Source: Prochlorococcus marinus subsp. marinus str. CCMP1375 (lineage in GTDB: Bacteria; Cyanobacteriota; Cyanobacteriia; PCC-6307; Cyanobiaceae). Taken from it: a stretch of DNA of 64,000 nt. The notes under the pieces are model-generated. The model had not been told where the DNA came from, made no database searches, and saw only the letters and a list, made by a program, of their open reading frames with translations. The DNA is taken from NCBI RefSeq assembly GCF_000007925.1, contig NC_005042.1, forward strand, positions 62,001-126,000. The letters are read 5' to 3'. The position numbers and the translations under genes are program-made. Within the stretch, counting starts at the first letter, position 1. Each line of letters begins with the position of its first letter. Of the stretch, positions 8,625 to 16,884 are shown piece by piece.

Positions 8625-11054
8625 ATGTACTTAATAAAAGCCAATTTGAATCGAATTAAAATCTTTAAGAGTGATTATTTAATATTATTTTCTTTGTGGG
8701 TCTTAGGATTAATAATGGACTCTATTTGGATATCTAATCATAATATACCACCGGCATGGGATCAATCATTCCATTTGACGAATCTATATAAGATGTCTTA
8801 TATATTAAGGGAATTTCAATTATTTAGTTTTAATTGGTGGTACCAGATTTTATCGGTCACAGATAATTATCGAGGACCATTAACTTATTTAATATCTTCT
8901 CCATTCTTTTTAACTTTTGGCTCAACTTATAAAGCAGCAATACTGTCTAATTGTCTTTTTAATGCAATTCTTTTATTCTCAACTTATTATTTAGGACGTA
9001 TTATATATTCGAGAGAGGCTGGCTTGTGGTCAGCTTTTATTTGTTCTTTTTCGCCAGCATTAGTAGTTCAAAGAACTGACTTCTTAATTGACTTTAGTCT
9101 GACTTCAATACTTACCTGCACCTGGCTTTGCTTCAGCTATTGGTATTTTAGAAAGCACAAGTTGAATGTAGCTTTTTCAATATTGACTGGCTTGTTATTA
9201 GGTTGTACAGCGCTTGTTAGACCTACTGGAATTATTTTTCTGATTTTACCTATCATAATTACTTTATTTAAAGCTTTCTTTTCTTTCTTTAACCGAAATT
9301 TCATCCCCTTAATAAACTCTTTTATTGTATTTATTTCTTTTATATTTATATTCTCTCCTTGGTTTTCTATAAATTGGTTAACAATACTTACTAGTCTAAA
9401 TCGAGCTAGACAATGGGGTATCTCTTACCAAGAAGGCTTAGAAGCCAATACTTTAGAAGGTTTACTTTTTTATCCATTACTTCTTCCGAAAATGATAGGT
9501 GTATGCTTCATTACATCTATTATTATTTTACTAATATTTTCATTTAAGAGGAGATCTAATAATGTTATCTTTAATAAATTCTCTTCTCAACATTCTATAT
9601 GGTTTATAAGCTTTCCTCTGGGAGGCTTGCTGATATGTACCTTAATGACAACAAAGGACTATCGATTTATTCTTCCTCTTTTACCTCAGTTTGCAATAGC
9701 TTTAGGAATTATAATCTCATCAAACTATTCTAAAAGGGTTTTTAATAAGTTTTCAAAAGTATTTTTAGTTTTAATATTATTTTTTACAATAATATGGAAT
9801 CAATTTGGTTTCGGGTTTAATCTATCTGCTTTCCCAGTAAATAAGCCCAACTCTCAGGATAAATGGCCTATAGAAGATATTATTAAAACTATAGTAACTG
9901 AAAGTCCAAATGTGTCTTCTACATTAGCAGTACTTCCTGATTCAAAATACCTCAATGCATTTAATTTAGAAGCGGAAGGCCAGCGACAATTGGGACAAGT
10001 TTCTGCAAGACAAATTGTTAGTAATTTGGAAAATGTAGACGATGATTTATATAATTATGATTGGTTTTTAATTAAAACAGGTGAACAAGGTGTGATGAGT
10101 AATAATAGACAAGCTAAATTAACTAACTTACTTTTAGATTCCTCTGCATTTGTAGTTATTCGAACTTGGACACTACCAGATAAAAGTGAAGCATTCTTAT
10201 TGCATAGACAGCCTTTAAGCTTGACTGTATCACCAATAAATTGTTCAGACACTTTTCCAAAGGCAATTATCAAACCTTTACCTTCAGGTTTAGATATTAG
10301 TATTCTAGGTAAAATTAGTAATATTCAGGACAAAAGACTACTTATAGATTTAGTAACTTCCTCAGAAAAAATTACTTATGACCATATGATAGGTCAAGGA
10401 ATGTTATATTTAAGAACAGTAGATCCAGAAGCTTGCATCAATGTATCTGAAAGATATAGGCTACAAGCACCACAATCTCTTTTAAATTTACCTGTAAAAA
10501 CTAATATTCGGCTTATCTCATCTGATGGTCATATTGATAATATCAATACCGATAATACATTCTATTTTAATAATAAACTAGACAAAGTATTACTTAATAA
10601 TCGCGTTAACTTGCTTTTAGAGATGGGACAAATGCTACGAAATGGTAGTTTAGACGATTTATTTGATAAGGTTGGACAAGTCAATCAAAGTGATCCTAAC
10701 CAATTATATCTTAGTAATTCTGAGGCTATTTTAATTCAGCGATTTGAGGAAAATCCTAATAACATTGATTATCTTTATTCTTTAGCATTAGCTCAGGCTT
10801 TGAAGAAGAAAGCTACTGATGCATATCAAACATTAGATTATTTAACTAATATTGATTCAGAAAATGAGTATGCATTCTTAGCAAGAGCTGTAGTTGAACT
10901 CTATATATTTAATCCTCGAAAAGCATTAGAATCAATAGAGCAAGTTAATCAATTAACAGCAAATAAATCTTTGCTAGAAATTAACCATACTCTTAAAATA
11001 ATTTCTCATATTATGCTTTTAGACTTCTTTAAATTATTTAGTTTTATAGAATAA
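8625..11054 (+). CDS. Large GT39-type membrane glycosyltransferase with soluble C-terminal domain
   Basis: This 809-residue protein begins with a GT39-like membrane half (about residues 1-400, roughly ten hydrophobic segments). It includes IPPAWDQSFHLTNLYKM, an acidic loop in the place where GT39 enzymes keep their catalytic Asp, and ALVRPTGIIFLILPI. The remaining 400 residues are hydrophilic. From about residue 700 helical repeats resembling TPR units appear (PNNIDYLYSLALAQALKKKATDAYQTLDYL and ENEYAFLARAVVELYIFNPRKALESIEQV). The C-terminal part is presumably periplasmic. It is the last gene of the block starting at 6269. Overall call: undecaprenyl-phosphate-sugar-dependent glycosyltransferase, substrate unknown. 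The acidic loop is less canonical than in the GT39 protein at 4592. Confidence 0.75.
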   Translation: MYLIKANLNRIKIFKSDYLILFSLWVLGLIMDSIWISNHNIPPAWDQSFHLTNLYKMSYILREFQLFSFNWWYQILSVTDNYRGPLTYLISSPFFLTFGSTYKAAILSNCLFNAILLFSTYYLGRIIYSREAGLWSAFICSFSPALVVQRTDFLIDFSLTSILTCTWLCFSYWYFRKHKLNVAFSILTGLLLGCTALVRPTGIIFLILPIIITLFKAFFSFFNRNFIPLINSFIVFISFIFIFSPWFSINWLTILTSLNRARQWGISYQEGLEANTLEGLLFYPLLLPKMIGVCFITSIIILLIFSFKRRSNNVIFNKFSSQHSIWFISFPLGGLLICTLMTTKDYRFILPLLPQFAIALGIIISSNYSKRVFNKFSKVFLVLILFFTIIWNQFGFGFNLSAFPVNKPNSQDKWPIEDIIKTIVTESPNVSSTLAVLPDSKYLNAFNLEAEGQRQLGQVSARQIVSNLENVDDDLYNYDWFLIKTGEQGVMSNNRQAKLTNLLLDSSAFVVIRTWTLPDKSEAFLLHRQPLSLTVSPINCSDTFPKAIIKPLPSGLDISILGKISNIQDKRLLIDLVTSSEKITYDHMIGQGMLYLRTVDPEACINVSERYRLQAPQSLLNLPVKTNIRLISSDGHIDNINTDNTFYFNNKLDKVLLNNRVNLLLEMGQMLRNGSLDDLFDKVGQVNQSDPNQLYLSNSEAILIQRFEENPNNIDYLYSLALAQALKKKATDAYQTLDYLTNIDSENEYAFLARAVVELYIFNPRKALESIEQVNQLTANKSLLEINHTLKIISHIMLLDFFKLFSFIE

Positions 11055-11140
11055 ATGTGTCTTTGATATAAGAAAACATTGTAGTGCTATGCTTTTATGG
11101 AATGATCTAAATAGATTTAGATTGGTTAAGTATCTTTTGT

Positions 11141-12268
11141 ATGGCTGAGAAGAAAAAGACAGCACTGATAACAGGTATAACTGGTCAGGATGGAAGTTAT
11201 TTGGCTGAACTTCTATTAGAGAAGGGTTATGTAGTTCATGGAATTAAACGCCGAGCAAGTACCTTCAATACTAGTCGCATTGACCATCTCTATCAAGATC
11301 CACATGTTTCAGATCAAAGTTTAATTCTCCATTATGGAGACCTGACTGATAGTACAAATCTTATTCGTATTATTCAACAAGTTGAGCCAGATGAGATATA
11401 TAATCTTGGCGCGCAAAGTCATGTTGCTGTAAGTTTCGAAGCTGCAGAATATACCGCTAATTGCGATGGATTAGGGACTTTGAGAATTCTTGAGGCTGTT
11501 CGAATGCTAGGACTGTCCAAGAAAACAAGGATTTATCAGGCAAGTACTAGTGAACTCTATGGTTTAGTTCAACAAATACCCCAAACGGAAACTACTCCTT
11601 TTTATCCACGAAGCCCTTATGCAGTAGCCAAGTTATATGGCTATTGGATAACTGTTAATTATAGAGAAGCTTATGGAATGTATGCATGTAATGGAATTCT
11701 TTTTAATCATGAATCTCCCAGAAGAGGCGAAACTTTTGTCACCAGAAAAATAACTAGGGGATTGGCTCGTATTGATGCTGGTTTAGATGAATGTCTTTAT
11801 ATGGGCAATTTGGATTCGCTTCGAGATTGGGGACATGCAAGAGATTATGTAGAAATGCAGTGGTTAATGCTTCAAAATGAAACTCCTGAAGATTTCGTTA
11901 TTGCAACAGGTCGTCAAGAAAGCGTTAGGCGTTTCATTGAATTAACAGCGCTGGAGTTGGGTTGGGGCTCTATTGAATGGGAAGGTAAAAGTATTAATGA
12001 GATAGGAAGACGAGGAGATAATGGTCAAGTCGTGATACGAATTGATTCACGTTATTTTCGCCCTGCAGAAGTTACTACTCTTTTAGGTGAAGCATCTAAG
12101 GCTCATCAGAAATTAGGTTGGAAACCTTTGACTAGTCTTGAGCAAATAGTTGCAGAAATGGTTGCTGTAGATAAGGAAGAAGCTGCTAAAGAAGCATTGT
12201 TAAGTAGTAAAGGTTTTTCGGTTATGAGCCCTATGGAGTCTCCTCCTTCTAATTCTCTTAATAAGTAA
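11141..12268 (+). CDS. gmd: GDP-mannose 4,6-dehydratase
   Basis: The 375-residue protein is a short-chain dehydrogenase of the extended type. It opens with [26 protein letters not shown] (NAD(P)-binding glycine motif), then [33 protein letters not shown] and [14 protein letters not shown], all characteristic of GDP-mannose 4,6-dehydratase. The catalytic Tyr-x-x-x-Lys is [12 protein letters not shown], and [21 protein letters not shown] follows. It turns GDP-D-mannose into GDP-4-keto-6-deoxy-D-mannose, the precursor of L-fucose and D-rhamnose. The length is close to the family norm, with a short extra tail after residue 350. fcl follows after 14 bases, so the pair should make GDP-L-fucose for the surface glycan. 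Confidence 0.96.
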   Translation: MAEKKKTALITGITGQDGSYLAELLLEKGYVVHGIKRRASTFNTSRIDHLYQDPHVSDQSLILHYGDLTDSTNLIRIIQQVEPDEIYNLGAQSHVAVSFEAAEYTANCDGLGTLRILEAVRMLGLSKKTRIYQASTSELYGLVQQIPQTETTPFYPRSPYAVAKLYGYWITVNYREAYGMYACNGILFNHESPRRGETFVTRKITRGLARIDAGLDECLYMGNLDSLRDWGHARDYVEMQWLMLQNETPEDFVIATGRQESVRRFIELTALELGWGSIEWEGKSINEIGRRGDNGQVVIRIDSRYFRPAEVTTLLGEASKAHQKLGWKPLTSLEQIVAEMVAVDKEEAAKEALLSSKGFSVMSPMESPPSNSLNK

Positions 12269-12282
12269 TTTATTTGCGAAAT

Positions 12283-13287
12283 ATGATTAAAAAAAGTTTA
12301 CTAAAGAAAGAAGATAAGATTTTTGTTGCTGGTCACAAAGGGATGGCTGGATCAGCGATTTGCCGTTCCCTTTTGCATAAAGGCTTTGAAAACATTTTAA
12401 CTGTAGATCGTAATGATTTGGATTTAACGGATAATCATAATGTTAGGAATTGGTTTGATACTTATCAGCCCTCCATTGTTGTTCTTGCAGCAGCAAAAGT
12501 AGGTGGTATTCAAGCCAATAGAATTTATCCAGCAGATTTCTTATTAGAAAATCTAAAAATACAAAATAATGTTATTGAAACTGCTTGGAATAAAGGTGTA
12601 AAAAGATTTCTATTTCTTGGTAGTAGTTGTATATATCCAAGATGTACTCCCCAACCTATAAGAGAAGAAAGCTTACTTACCAGTTCTTTGGAATCAACAA
12701 ATGAATGGTATGCTCTAGCAAAAATTTCTGGTTTGAAATTATGTGAAGCATTAAGAACTCAACATGGTTTTGATGCAATTACTTTAATGCCTACCAATTT
12801 GTATGGACCAGGAGATAATTATCATCCTGAAAATTCTCATGTTCTGCCTGCAATGATTCGTCGTTTTCATGAAGCAAATGAACAAGGAGTTTCATCTATA
12901 AAATGCTGGGGAACAGGTGATCCATATAGAGAATTTTTGCATGTAGATGATCTTGGTGATGCATGTGTTTTTGCTCTAGAAAATTGGGACCCTTCTTCTT
13001 CTCAAGCACCTTCTGATTCATATGGTAATCCTTTATATTTTTTAAATGTAGGAACAGGAATAGATATTAAAATACGTGATTTAGCTAGCACGATAGCTAA
13101 AATAGTAGGATATAAAGGAGAGATTATTTGGGATAAAAGTAAACCAGATGGAACACCTAAAAAACAATTAGATGTTAGTAGATTATTACAATTAGGTTGG
13201 AAATCTACTATTTCTTTTGAAGATGGCTTGAAAAATACCATTCAACATTTTAGAGATGAATTAAAACAAAATAAAGTTAGAATTTAA
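12283..13287 (+). CDS. fcl: GDP-L-fucose synthase
   Basis: This is an extended short-chain dehydrogenase of about 334 residues. It has DKIFVAGHKGMAGSAICRSL at the N-terminus, VVLAAAKVGGIQANRIYPADFL, FLGSSCIYPR and the catalytic EWYALAKISGLKLCEA (Tyr-x-x-x-Lys). TNLYGPGDNYHPENSHVLPAMIRRF is a signature of GDP-L-fucose synthase (WcaG/Fcl), which epimerises and reduces GDP-4-keto-6-deoxy-mannose. The frame is open from a TTG at 12274, but I chose the ATG at 12283 because the protein then begins MIKKSLLKKEDKIF, as family members do. It follows gmd by 14 bases and is the last gene before ssrA, with which it converges. Confidence 0.95.
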   Translation: MIKKSLLKKEDKIFVAGHKGMAGSAICRSLLHKGFENILTVDRNDLDLTDNHNVRNWFDTYQPSIVVLAAAKVGGIQANRIYPADFLLENLKIQNNVIETAWNKGVKRFLFLGSSCIYPRCTPQPIREESLLTSSLESTNEWYALAKISGLKLCEALRTQHGFDAITLMPTNLYGPGDNYHPENSHVLPAMIRRFHEANEQGVSSIKCWGTGDPYREFLHVDDLGDACVFALENWDPSSSQAPSDSYGNPLYFLNVGTGIDIKIRDLASTIAKIVGYKGEIIWDKSKPDGTPKKQLDVSRLLQLGWKSTISFEDGLKNTIQHFRDELKQNKVRI

Positions 13288-13323
13288 ACAACTATAATTT
13301 CACTTACCATCGTGAAGATTATG

Positions 13324-13343
13324 AAAAGGGCTCTTCCAAGCCC
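13324..13343 (-). terminator. Terminator-like hairpin at the 3' end of ssrA
   Basis: On the minus strand GGGCT-TGGAAG-AGCCC is followed by TTTT. The stem has 5 GC-rich base pairs and a 6-base loop. It sits after the tag region, so it probably ends ssrA transcription, but it could also be a stem of the mature coding piece. The T run is short. Confidence 0.5.
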
Positions 13344-13394
13344 AATGGATCATTTGGTTGATAAGGCTGATCTAACCCCATCTCCTTTATAAGG

Positions 13395-13445
13395 TCAAGC
13401 AGCAACAGGTGCTGTTTGACGGGAGAAACTAACGATTTTGTTAGC
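13395..13445 (-). other. Proteolysis tag reading frame of tmRNA
   Basis: Sixteen codons plus a TGA stop, reading ANKIVSFSRQTAPVAA. The resume codon is GCT (Ala). The hydrophobic C-terminal end VAA follows the usual tag pattern recognised by ClpXP-type proteases. It lies in the coding piece of the permuted ssrA gene. Confidence 0.93.
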
Positions 13446-13659
13446 AGTTATGGTTTTGCTCTAACCGAGCAGGTTTCAGTCAAACTCCTAGAACCCCGTC
13501 GAAGCCATTGCAGCCCCAGAATAGATGGAGCTGAGCGGAATCGAACCGCTGTCCGAGATAATGGTGTGAATCACCTAGTCCATTCAAAATGGACATATAT
13601 ATTCTGACAGATTTTGAAAATTCTTTCCATTTCAATAACAAACTATTTTTAGAATCGTT

Positions 13660-14808
13660 TTGTTTAACAACCTAAATCAAGAAATTAATCTTGTTGCCTT
13701 CCTTCCGGAGGGCTTAGAGGAAGCAGGAGCAATTGAGCTAAAAAGTTTAGGTGCATATTCGCTTAAATCTTTTAAATGTACTCTTACATGCAAGGCGGAT
13801 TTAGCATGTTTTTATCGTTTAAATCTTCAAGCTCGCTTACCTTTTCGTTTTCTTAGAGAAATTAGTCAATTTCTTTGCAAAGGTAAAGAATCACTTTATT
13901 GTGAAATTCAAAATGCATGTGCTTGGCACGAATGGCTAGACCCTTCTAAAAGTTTTCGTGTAAATGTATCAGGAGTTAATAATCAATTACGACATAGTCA
14001 TTTCACAGCATTGCAAGTAAAGAATGCTATTGTTGATTTACAAAGAGAGATTTGGGGCAAACGTTCTAGTATAAGTATTGATTCACCTGATGTATGTATT
14101 CATTTACATCTTCATGGCCCTCATGCAACTTTAAGTCTTGATAGTTCAGCTACTAGTTTACATAAACGAGGATATAGATCTGCAATGGGTCTTGCTCCAT
14201 TAAAGGAAAATATTGCAGCAGGTTTATTAAAACTCTCTAAATGGAATGATTCCATAAATTTGGTCGATCCTTTATGCGGATCTGCAACATTTTTGTTAGA
14301 AGCTGCAAATATTGCAAGGGGTATAGCTCCAGGACTTAATAAAAGATTTCTCTTTAAAAGTTGGCCAGATTTTGATATAGAAATATGGAAATCAGAGAAA
14401 AGCTCTGCCAATAGTCTTTTTTCACCTAATAAAAAATTACCTAAATTAATAGGATGTGAGGAGGATAATCATATTGCGAATGATGCAATATCTAATATAA
14501 CTAATGCTGGATTTCTGAAAGAAATTGATATAAGAAAAGGACATTTTAGGGATTTTGAATTTCCTAAATCTCCTGGTTTAATTGTTTGTAATCCACCTTA
14601 TGGTAAAAGAATTGGCAACGAAAAACAATTAGAATCTCTATATATAGAATTAGGTCATTTTTTCAAGAAAAAAGCATCTGGTTGGGACTTGTGGTTATTA
14701 AGTGGAAACCCTAGATTAACTAATTTCTTAGGGATGAAGTGTACTAGGCGTTTCCCTATCAGTAATGGTGGTATTGATTGTAGATGGCTACATTATGAGA
14801 TTTATTAA
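13660..14808 (+). CDS. THUMP-domain RNA N2-guanine methyltransferase, RlmL/Trm14-like
   Basis: The 382-residue protein has an N-terminal THUMP-type region (about residues 1-165: FLPEGLEEAGAIELKSLGAY, FRVNVSGVNNQLRHSHFTALQVKNAIVD). The C-terminal Rossmann methyltransferase contains RGYRSAMGLAPLKENIAAGLL, LVDPLCGSATFLLEAANIA (SAM-binding motif I), LIGCEEDN and the catalytic IVCNPPYGKRIG (N-P-P-Y). This pattern is that of the RlmL/YcbY N-terminal half and related tRNA/rRNA m2G enzymes. The frame opens at a TTG (13660), which gives a protein starting right at the THUMP domain. It is divergent from ssrA with about 65 bases between, and its last 4 bases overlap the converging holin-like gene. Confidence 0.88.
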   Translation: MFNNLNQEINLVAFLPEGLEEAGAIELKSLGAYSLKSFKCTLTCKADLACFYRLNLQARLPFRFLREISQFLCKGKESLYCEIQNACAWHEWLDPSKSFRVNVSGVNNQLRHSHFTALQVKNAIVDLQREIWGKRSSISIDSPDVCIHLHLHGPHATLSLDSSATSLHKRGYRSAMGLAPLKENIAAGLLKLSKWNDSINLVDPLCGSATFLLEAANIARGIAPGLNKRFLFKSWPDFDIEIWKSEKSSANSLFSPNKKLPKLIGCEEDNHIANDAISNITNAGFLKEIDIRKGHFRDFEFPKSPGLIVCNPPYGKRIGNEKQLESLYIELGHFFKKKASGWDLWLLSGNPRLTNFLGMKCTRRFPISNGGIDCRWLHYEIY

Positions 14809-15191
14809 AGCTTTCCAAAGACTGCTTTTGTGCTTTTAGACAACCCTTCTAATGTTTCTGGCAAGTAAGGACCTTTAGTTAAATACCCGCCTAACCTAAG
14901 ACTTAAGCCAGCCAAAGTAATATCAATTAATGCAATAATTAATAAGGAAGTTTCTATATTCCAATTGAAAGCATTTTGCATCCATAAAATGATTATTATT
15001 TGAATAGCTAGTAAAGTAAATAACATAAGTATTCCACCTATTGCAAGAAAAATACCACCACTTATTAATCTTCTTTTTTCACGATCAACCTCTTTTAGAG
15101 CAATTCGAACATGAAGATCCATAATTGAGCTTGCCAGAGCAGTAACTCTTGCTGCTGCTCCTAATCCTTTAGAACGTTGCGAATCTTCCAT
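14805..15191 (-). CDS. Phage-holin-superfamily (DUF1469-like) membrane protein
   Basis: The 128-residue protein has a helical N-terminal part (LGAAARVTALASSIMDLHVRIALKEVDREKRRLI) followed by two strong hydrophobic segments (GGIFLAIGGILMLFTLLAIQIIIIL and TSLLIIALIDITLAGLSLRL). This matches the DUF1469/YqjE-like group, which despite the holin name is found widely in cyanobacteria and proteobacteria, often beside a YqjD/ElaB-like protein. Exactly such a gene lies directly upstream here with no gap (stop at 15192). The pair is probably co-transcribed and anchored in a membrane; the function is unknown. Confidence 0.75.
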   Translation of the reverse strand: MEDSQRSKGLGAAARVTALASSIMDLHVRIALKEVDREKRRLISGGIFLAIGGILMLFTLLAIQIIIILWMQNAFNWNIETSLLIIALIDITLAGLSLRLGGYLTKGPYLPETLEGLSKSTKAVFGKL

Positions 15192-15656
15192 TTATGACCT
15201 CCTCCCTCCTGACATAAGTATCCCTAATAGAACACCAAGGCCTGTTGCTATGCCAATTGCAAGTAAAGGTCTTTGACGTACTGGGGTTTCAATTTTTGGC
15301 CGTAGAGTGCAATTTAGTTCATCTAAAAGATCTTCTAATTGTTTTTCTAATGGTTCCAGACTTTCAGCGAGATCTTTCGTTCTATCACTTGCTGAATTCA
15401 ATAAATCCTCTAATTGTTCAATTACACCTATAGAAGTTTTGCCAGAGTGTGAAGCTAAGACCTTTACTAAATCATCCAAGCTTCCTCGAGTTGCTTCTAT
15501 TGTTTGTTTTGCTAGATCAGGCCATTGCTCTTGAATTTTTGGCAGTAAGTCATCAAACTGATCGCTAAACCATTGGTTTGAAATACTCTGGTCTTCAGAG
15601 GAAGGAATCTCCACTGATGCCTGGGTATCGCAAGTAGCGGAATTCTCTGATTCCAT
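15192..15656 (-). CDS. DUF883/YqjD-like protein with C-terminal membrane anchor
   Basis: The 154-residue protein is acidic in its first 40 residues. It continues with a long amphipathic helical region rich in Glu, Leu and Ser (about 40-125), and ends with RQRPLLAIGIATGLGVLLGILMSGGRRS, a single hydrophobic anchor followed by arginines. The tail matches the ElaB/YqjD/DUF883 family, whose members attach to the inner membrane through the C-terminus and in E. coli bind ribosomes. The downstream neighbour is the DUF1469-like gene, an arrangement also known elsewhere. The middle region is poorly conserved, so only the family-level call is offered. Confidence 0.65.
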   Translation of the reverse strand: MESENSATCDTQASVEIPSSEDQSISNQWFSDQFDDLLPKIQEQWPDLAKQTIEATRGSLDDLVKVLASHSGKTSIGVIEQLEDLLNSASDRTKDLAESLEPLEKQLEDLLDELNCTLRPKIETPVRQRPLLAIGIATGLGVLLGILMSGGRRS

Positions 15657-15900
15657 AATTTTCCAGACTGTTTTTTAAAGCCTAGTGAGCTCTTGGATTC
15701 TAGGAAACCCTTTTATTGATTTCATTCTTTCCAATAATAAACAGTAAGCAACCTAACAAATGCGTGTAAACAAAGTCACATTCTGCCATCTTTCGCTTTT
15801 TCCTTCTGATTTAATAACATTCAGACGTCGCCTTTGATTACATTTATTGCTATATGAAGCCTTCTAGTGCTAAAAATCTCCTGTATTTAATTTAGTGATC

Positions 15901-16032
15901 ATGGACGTCGGGTTGTCAGCAATGTTTTTTGCGTCCAATACTATCCCTACAGATTTTGGTTTAGTTCTTGCTGCCATGGCAGGTGCTGGGAGCTTGCTCT
16001 TAATTGCATTGAGATTTGTTCCAACTGATTAG
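15901..16032 (+). CDS. Small 43-residue single-span membrane protein, unknown
   Basis: The reading frame starts with ATG at 15901 and ends with TAG. The protein begins MDVGLSAMFFASNTIPTDFG, then has one hydrophobic segment (LVLAAMAGAGSLLLIALRFV) and ends PTD. It is about the size of the small photosystem subunits, but I cannot match it to PsbX, PsbY, Psb30, PsaM, PsaI, PetG, PetL, PetM or PetN. There are 244 bases free of genes upstream and about 140 downstream, so it is probably a monocistronic gene. A weak ATCTA/TAGAT hairpin followed by T residues lies shortly after it. The composition looks like a real membrane protein; its role is unknown. Confidence 0.6.
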   Translation: MDVGLSAMFFASNTIPTDFGLVLAAMAGAGSLLLIALRFVPTD

Positions 16033-16176
16033 AGGAGCACAATAAAATCATTCTTCATAGGCAGATCTAAGCCTAGGTAGATTTTTAGTGTTTATTTTGT
16101 TAGCCTATATATCTTTTTCGAAGTATGTTCATTAATTTATATTATAGTCTTTATTTATTATTAGTGATTTATCTAA

Positions 16177-16383
16177 ATGAATGAATCTATAGAGTTAAGT
16201 CTGCAATATCAATTTCAAGCAGAAAAATTGCGAAGAACTATACAAGAATGTAATGATATTGATTTGTTAAAAAGAATTTCTATACAACTTTTAGAATTAA
16301 ATAAGAAAAAGACATCAATAGCCCAGATTGCATCTAAAATGGCATTTGAAGCTGAGCAAAGGAATTTAAATGATTCTAAATAA
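16177..16383 (+). CDS. Small 68-residue protein with NblA-like N-terminal motif
   Basis: The protein begins MNESIELSLQYQFQAEKLRR and continues with helical, charged sequence (ECNDIDLLKRISIQLLELNKKK). The piece IELSLQYQF resembles the start of NblA (ELSLEQQF), the adaptor for phycobilisome breakdown. The remainder, with C-N-D-I-D-LLK-R-I-S-I-Q-LLEL, looks instead like a group of small conserved cyanobacterial proteins of unknown role. Two amphipathic helices are likely. ATG at 16177 gives the full reading frame. It stands alone, about 60 bases before the next gene. I would not call it NblA without a profile search. Confidence 0.6.
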   Translation: MNESIELSLQYQFQAEKLRRTIQECNDIDLLKRISIQLLELNKKKTSIAQIASKMAFEAEQRNLNDSK

Positions 16384-16440
16384 ATAATTTTTATATTTTT
16401 TCTTGAAGAATCTTTTTTATCAGAAAAACTTTATTGCCTT

Positions 16441-16821
16441 ATGAGTCAAAGATGGGTCATACTTCAACATACACTCAGTCAAGAGTCTCTAGAAGGTATG
16501 CATTTTGATTTGTTGTTGGAAGACAATGGATCTTGTCGCACTTGGCGCCTTCCTTGTATCCCTGATATAGATGGGCCCTCGGTTTCAGCTACCCCTCTTT
16601 TGCCTCATAAGCTTCATTGGTTGGAAAGAGAAGCTGGTGCTGTGTCAGGAGGAAGAGGATGGGCCAAACGCATAGTTGGTGGCAAATTTTATGGATCTTT
16701 ACCTTTCGAAAAAGATGGTGATATATCTATAAATATTAATAGCAGCAACCTTACTGGCAGATTGTTCCTGAGTAATAATCTTTGTCAAATCACTTGTTTT
16801 TCCAATTTCGATGTCATTTAA
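16441..16821 (+). CDS. LigD 3'-phosphoesterase-domain-like protein
   Basis: This 126-residue protein has RWVILQHTLSQESLEGMHFDLLLEDNGSCRTWRLP (His10, His21, Asp23) and later HKLHWLEREAGAVSGGRGWAKRIVGGKF. The H-x-D-LLLE and L-x-x-W-x-x-P pieces, together with EAGAVSGGRG, resemble the small stand-alone proteins of the LigD N-terminal (PF13298-type) family, in which these His and Asp residues bind metal and act on DNA 3' ends. The Arg two residues after the Asp in classical LigD is Leu here. It lies 63 bases before smc on the same strand, so a DNA-related role would fit (inference). The match is from memory of family motifs and needs a profile search. Confidence 0.6.
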   Translation: MSQRWVILQHTLSQESLEGMHFDLLLEDNGSCRTWRLPCIPDIDGPSVSATPLLPHKLHWLEREAGAVSGGRGWAKRIVGGKFYGSLPFEKDGDISININSSNLTGRLFLSNNLCQITCFSNFDVI

Positions 16822-16884
16822 ACATTTAATACTTGAGCTTCTCTGAGGTTTCGCTAATCTTTGTTTTCAAGATTCTAACTCCTG

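Larger units (their letters stand above)
13316..13594 (-). ncRNA. ssrA: tmRNA, circularly permuted two-piece form
   Basis: On the minus strand the acceptor piece comes first (about 13594 to 13526). It contains GGTTCGATTCC (T loop region) and the acceptor 3' strand CAGCTCC with discriminator A, and no encoded CCA. After an 8-base spacer (13525-13518) the coding piece begins GGGGCTGCAATGGCTTCGAC, the universal 5' tmRNA sequence. The 5' strand GGGGCTG pairs with CAGCTCC with a G-U at the third pair, the alanine identity signal. The reading frame at 13445-13398 encodes the tag ANKIVSFSRQTAPVAA followed by TGA. This order, 3' part before 5' part, is the permuted cyanobacterial form known from Prochlorococcus. 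The outer ends are approximate: I used a 7-bp hairpin (13578-13594) and the terminator-like hairpin at 13328-13343. Confidence 0.95.

Noticed and set aside
13416-13607. 63-codon plus-strand ORF between fcl and the RNA methyltransferase gene
   Set aside because: It is the antisense of the two-piece tmRNA gene, which explains the sequence fully.
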